Origin: UBA1306 sp964396415
Lineage (GTDB): Bacteria; Spirochaetota; Spirochaetia; Treponematales; Rectinemataceae
Length of the DNA: 62,765 bases
Direction: 5' to 3'
Assembly: GCA_964396415.1 (NCBI GenBank)
Contig: CAYNFM010000007.1
Span: forward strand, 1 to 62,765
The position numbers and the translations under genes are program-made. The number at the start of each line of letters is the position of its first letter. Positions within the stretch are counted from its first letter, which is position 1. Of this stretch, positions 59,008 through 62,765 are shown one piece after another. A model generated the notes under the pieces. That model was not told the DNA's origin. It saw only the letters and a program-made list of their open reading frames with translations, and searched no databases.

Positions 59008-61266
59008 TTATTTTGTTAATCTGGCAATAGTCGAAATTGCCATTTTCCTTCTTAAGGTCCCTATAGGGAAAATTCTAGTGCAATACGTAGCCAATGTCTG
59101 TATTGCCCTCCATCGCAAAGAGGACCTAATATCACTCAATTCTTTGGCCATTGAGGTTAGGGCCGACTTGGAAGCCTTCAACTCTTCCGACCGAGCGTTG
59201 AGCAGCTTCTTCGTGGTTTCCAACTCTTCCGAGCGAGCGCTGAGCTCCTTCTTCGTGGTCTCCAACTCATCCGACCGGGCGCCGAGCTCCTTCTTCGTGG
59301 TCTNNNNNNNNNNNNNNNNNNNNNNNNNNNNNNNNNNNNNNNNNNNNNNNNNNNNNNNNNNNNNNNNNNNNNNNNNNNNNNNNNNNNNNNNNNNNNNNNN
59401 NNNCAACTCATCCGACCGGGCGCCGAGCTCCTTCTTCGTGGTCTCCAACTCATCCGACCGGGCGCCGAGCTCCTTCTTCGTGTCCTCCAACTCTTCCGAG
59501 CGAGCGCCGAGTTTTGCATAAGCTCTTTTAGAAAATGCTATTAACCCTATAATAGGCAAAGCGAATATTCGCCCATTTTCGCCCCAGAATTCATCACAGA
59601 CTTCACGACATTCTCTTGCCCATTCATCCAACGTTTGGGTAATTATATATCGGTGAATACGTGGCAGTACGGCGTTACTCCAATGTGTATTGATCAGATT
59701 TATCGCCAAAGAATACCCATTAGGCTTATGAGCAATGTCGTTACTTTTTATAAAATTGACAATCTCGCAATATAGCATTATATAGGAGTTGAAATGAATC
59801 AGAGTAGGCGGCGAATAACAGGTGGAATCTTGCCTCTGAAAATAATTATAATATTTGTCATTGATTGATATGTAATTCTTACATGCATAAATTGAATTCA
59901 TCGTAAATATCACATCTTCGTGAAAATAATTTTTATTAAAGCGAAAATGGTTCCGTTCAATTAAATCACGTGAAAAAAGTTTCGCCCAAACGATACTTCC
60001 GATATAATTTTCGGAGAAATAACTCAAGGCCTCTAACCCGCCATTGCACGCAAAAGCAGCCGAATGAAAATTTTCTGTTATCCCGTTATCCCAAAATGAA
60101 CTTGATCCACAAGCTACAATGTCGGCTTTATATATTTGCGCAATATTCCCAAGATGAGATATACATCCCTTCTCCAGGAAGTCGTCAGCATCTAGGAAGA
60201 ATACATATTTCCCCTTCGCCATATCTAATCCCGTATTTCTAGCTTGTCCTTGTTTTGTATTTTTTTTGTGGGTAATGATTTTGATTTCAGATATGTTGCT
60301 ATATTTCCCAAGAATTTCTAGTGTATTATCGGTAGAGGCATCATCGACAATTATTATTTCAAAATCTGCTAATTCTTGAGCGAGAACCGAATCGATGGCT
60401 CGTTGCACATAAGGAGCACAATTGTAAGTCGGGACTATAATTGAGATAAGCGGAAGGCTATGCTTTGAGCCATAATCATAATTTGCACTATTCAACTCAT
60501 TCAGGTGGCCCTGTAAATTGACATATCCTTTTCGTCTGTCGATCTCATATTGAAGCCGATCATTTTCTGAATATCCGTTCAAATACTTTTCAATATATGG
60601 AAAGGTTTTAGGTTGCCAGTAGTCGAGCCTGGATTGTGTTCTACCTGTTACCGACTCTTTTTTATCCTCAAAGCAACCCAGGATTTCATCAACCTTAGTA
60701 AATTCGAATATTGATCTCGCATCCAATAGGAATTCTAGATCAATGCTTGCTCTATTGCTTGTATTAAAGGGGCAAAGTTCTTGGACCCTTCTTAAATAAA
60801 AATATCCTACAGAATTTACGCAAAAGGCGTTTTCTTCCCAATGACGCAGCATCGATTTTAACGATATTTGGGGGATATTAACAAACTCTGCATTTAGGTG
60901 AGAGCTCTTAACTAATACGTTCCCCACCACAAATTCCGACCCTTTTTCGAATTCTTTGATTATAGCCGAGAAAGCGCCCGGGTAAAAATAAGCATCAGAA
61001 TATAAATATACGATAACATCGCCTATGCTCCTGATGAAGCCCTTATTCATCGCGTCGGCTTGGCCATTATTAATTTCAGATTGCCAATTTAAATGGTCGT
61101 ACTTCTTCAACAAATTAACAGTTCCGTCTGTAGAACCGCCATCAATAACTATATGCTCCCAATTGTCATAATCTTGTTTAAGGACGCTTTTTATTGCTCT
61201 TTCAATATGATCCGAGCTATTAAGTGACGGGGTTATAACACTTATTTTTGCTTTGCCATTAACCAT
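59008..61266 (-). CDS. Double GT2 glycosyltransferase with repeat coiled coil
   Basis: About 752 aa from ATG 61266, which has AGGAAGG upstream. Residues 1-235 are a first GT2 domain (ISVITPSLNSSDHIERAIKS, VIDGGSTDGT). Residues about 268-500 are a second (ISIIVPTYNCAPYVQRAIDS, VVFFLDADDFLEKG-like DADD site). Near the C-terminus is a coiled coil of 14-residue repeats (ETTKKELGARSDEL). An N-run interrupts the repeats, so true length is unknown. Transcribed opposite to the rest of the cluster. Confidence 0.82.
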   Translation of the reverse strand: MVNGKAKISVITPSLNSSDHIERAIKSVLKQDYDNWEHIVIDGGSTDGTVNLLKKYDHLNWQSEINNGQADAMNKGFIRSIGDVIVYLYSDAYFYPGAFSAIIKEFEKGSEFVVGNVLVKSSHLNAEFVNIPQISLKSMLRHWEENAFCVNSVGYFYLRRVQELCPFNTSNRASIDLEFLLDARSIFEFTKVDEILGCFEDKKESVTGRTQSRLDYWQPKTFPYIEKYLNGYSENDRLQYEIDRRKGYVNLQGHLNELNSANYDYGSKHSLPLISIIVPTYNCAPYVQRAIDSVLAQELADFEIIIVDDASTDNTLEILGKYSNISEIKIITHKKNTKQGQARNTGLDMAKGKYVFFLDADDFLEKGCISHLGNIAQIYKADIVACGSSSFWDNGITENFHSAAFACNGGLEALSYFSENYIGSIVWAKLFSRDLIERNHFRFNKNYFHEDVIFTMNSIYACKNYISINDKYYNYFQRQDSTCYSPPTLIHFNSYIMLYCEIVNFIKSNDIAHKPNGYSLAINLINTHWSNAVLPRIHRYIITQTLDEWARECREVCDEFWGENGRIFALPIIGLIAFSKRAYAKLGARSEELEDTKKELGARSDELETTKKELGARSDELXXXXXXXXXXXXXXXXXXXXXXXXXXXXXXXXXXTTKKELGARSDELETTKKELSARSEELETTKKLLNARSEELKASKSALTSMAKELSDIRSSLRWRAIQTLATYCTRIFPIGTLRRKMAISTIARLTK
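59178..59519 (-). repeat. 42-bp tandem repeat tract with assembly gap
   Basis: In-frame 42-bp units encode 14-residue coiled-coil repeats. Unresolved bases lie at about 59306-59403 within the tract, the expected failure of assembly over near-identical repeats. Copies on both sides of the gap are almost identical, so copy number is unknown and may vary. Confidence 0.85.
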
Positions 61267-61389
61267 TTCTAACCTTCCTAAATTGTCCACTGTTAGCCAG
61301 CAGAGACGTTAATAATCCTAAGTTGATATAATAGCATCGTTGGATGCTTATATCCATACCATCATGGTTTGGATGCTTTTGGCGGAAGC

Positions 61390-62045
61390 CAGCTTGACGA
61401 AGATGGACGACAGCAAGGTTTCGAGGGGTGCGCTGCCAGACTATACTATGGATGCAATGGGCCCTCGATGATAGATCCGCCGAAAAGGGCGCTGACGAAT
61501 TAAGCGCCGAGCAGGATGAGTATGAGGAGATAGGCTTTTATTTAAACGGCACGCAACTTGACGCATGGTCCGTACTGGAGCGTCGCTATCACATCTTCCA
61601 GGGACCCAATCGCGGCATAAACGACTGTGTGGCAGCAAAGGCACCTCGTCGGTTCGAGGCGACGTTTGATAACATCTATTGTCTGCTTCGGAATGTCGAG
61701 GGCCTGCCGCTTCTAGATTCTGTCCGCCTCATATGCCGAAAGATCCGGGCTATAGCTGGAGCATGCATAGACCCTGCGGTTGATTATACTATCAAGCGAT
61801 GCGATGGGGAGCAGCGTCGATCTCCGATTGCCTCTCTGCCCGCCTGCTTTCCTTTCCAAACGCTTCCTCAGGCTTTTCGGCGCGGATATCCTGAATCCGC
61901 CAATAGAGGGTGGCTTCGGGTTGTTGGGGCTGTCCTGTGAAATCCTATCCCTCAAGGCCGAGAGTTTTCCGTCAAGACACAGGAGCGCTGTGACGACTGC
62001 CGCTTTACTCGACCGGTAGATCGCCATCGCGTACTCCAGTGTCAT
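61390..62045 (-). pseudogene. IS66-type transposase remnant, frameshifted and truncated
   Basis: The first frame (62045-61713) has the IS66 N-terminus: coiled-coil start, ISQDSPNNPKPPSIGGF and PKSLRKRLERKAGGQRGNRR. A second frame (about 61712-61541) continues with ALDIPKQTIDVIKRRLEP, TRCLCCHTVVYAA and LQYGPCVKLRAV, the IS66 zinc-finger and following region. Further frames continue to about 61440. The DDE catalytic domain is absent. Several frameshifts and stops show decay. The start overlaps the upstream DUF4338 frame by ATGA. Confidence 0.72.
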
Positions 62046-62765
62046 CCGGTAAGCTTCTCGCGGTAACCTGTCGTCAGAGAGTAGACGTGGATATCCTTGA
62101 CCTGGACGCTTTTGTCTTTGTATTCGTACCGATCCTGACGACTACTCCTTTGCATCACGCCGCCGAACTGCCAGTTCGCTGCCCGATAGCAGGCAGGTCT
62201 CGCGAAACCGGTTCCGCTAGAGGAAGGCCTCCGGTGGAGTGCAATGGGGGGCCGTACTTGCTTATCCAGTCGGTGCAGTTACGTCGCGCTAGGAGCCCCA
62301 GGATATAACTTGCCAATTTTAGCACTTCGCTCCATGACAGGACGAGGTACCAGCCGTTCTTGGCGATTCCGCCCAGACGCAGGGTTCTACGTTTCGCATT
62401 CCACCCTATAAACTCGTCACGCGGCGCCATCTTCCACGCCGAAGATGGCGCAGGTGACTGGCCTTCCGTATCGGTCGCGGATGAGGTACCGATCGTCTCT
62501 CCTATGTTCGTCCGGAATCCCAGTAGTAGTAGGACGGAAGAAGCTGATGCACAAGACAAGACGGGAATCAGGGCTTCGCGGCAACGACCTTGCTATGAGC
62601 GGAGCCAATCCTCAAGCTTCTGTAAATCGGCGTCTCATCGTGGTGGGAAAACTCAAAGAACAACTATGCTTTCCTATTCCCTGATTGTTGGACTTTAAGC
62701 GGCAGGGGGTAGAATCCCCCGCTTATCCATTTTTTTCAACATAGTTCGACATGCCATGTCCTTGA
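62042..62765 (-). pseudogene. DUF4338 (DruA-type) gene remnant, runs off the right edge
   Basis: Pieces in different minus-strand frames match DUF4338. DMACRTMLKKMDKRGILPP lies at the right edge, RDEFIGWNAKRRTLRLGG and LVLSWSEVLKLASYILG lie near 62400-62270, and ACYRAANWQFGGV and KDIHVYSLTTGYREKL at 62200-62050. At least two frameshifts separate them, and a stop lies near 62697. DUF4338 proteins occur with transposases and as DruA of Druantia; here the overlap with an IS66-type gene favours a transposon origin. Confidence 0.68.

Noticed and set aside
61428..61940. Plus-strand 170-aa ORF at the right end
   Set aside because: The opposite strand carries recognisable IS66 transposase segments; the plus frame has no recognisable domain.
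62042..62765. Functional Druantia defence gene
   Set aside because: The frame is broken and overlaps an IS66-type gene; no other Druantia components are visible.

Overview
The window looks like bacterial chromosome, most likely from a spirochaete. That assignment is an inference from gene content (a 7TM-DISM histidine kinase, a nucleotidyltransferase-aminotransferase fusion of a kind I associate with Treponema relatives, lipoprotein-sorting and outer-membrane genes); no rRNA or other phylogenetic marker is present. The backbone is GC-rich. Several genes lack a Shine-Dalgarno and have promoter-like hexamers ending 6 to 8 nt before the ATG, so leaderless mRNAs may be common.

Region 1 (1-8370). 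A tandem array of hairpin-forming repeats runs into a tRNA-Gly(CCC) gene. A compact integrated element of about 7.9 kb sits in that tRNA. It is bounded by a 47-bp direct repeat of the tRNA 3' half (259-305 and 8154-8200). It carries a tyrosine integrase, an excisionase-type HTH protein, a RepA-like helicase with iteron-like motifs inside its gene, a VRR-NUC nuclease, several small genes and one AT-rich secreted cargo gene. There are no structural phage genes and no conjugation genes, so it resembles a phage satellite or small integrative element.

Region 2 (8429-27540). Ordinary high-GC chromosome: an M24 peptidase, a GH79-like glycosidase and a glycosyltransferase, a DUF2807 protein with an isochorismatase-type hydrolase, a PadR regulator with a fused double flavodoxin protein, a large sensor kinase, an HxlR regulator, an adenosine deaminase operon, two receiver proteins with acylphosphatase, tex, a membrane-LuxR protein and the nucleotidyltransferase-aminotransferase fusion.

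Region 3 (27741-35605). A winged-helix regulator is followed by two FtsX/LolCE-type permeases without an ATPase, a LolA-like periplasmic protein, two predicted outer-membrane barrels and a secreted protein. The genes are tightly packed or overlapping and look like one envelope-transport operon that runs directly into gmd.

Region 4 (35602-61266). A surface-polysaccharide locus. It encodes GDP-L-fucose synthesis (gmd, fcl, interrupted by a broken hicBA pair), an ABC O-polysaccharide exporter (wzm, wzt), GDP-D-rhamnose synthesis (second gmd, rmd), a CDP-6-deoxyhexose branch (rfbF, rfbG, a reductase), several glycosyltransferases, and an Arn/Gtr-like set (polyprenyl-phosphate GT2, paired small flippase subunits, a GT-C-like membrane protein). 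From about 42.65 kb the DNA becomes more AT-rich, which suggests a transferred block. Two proteins here end in internally repetitive coiled coils.

Region 5 (61390-62765). Decayed mobile DNA on the minus strand: a DUF4338 (DruA-type) gene overlapping an IS66-type transposase remnant, both frameshifted and running off the right edge.
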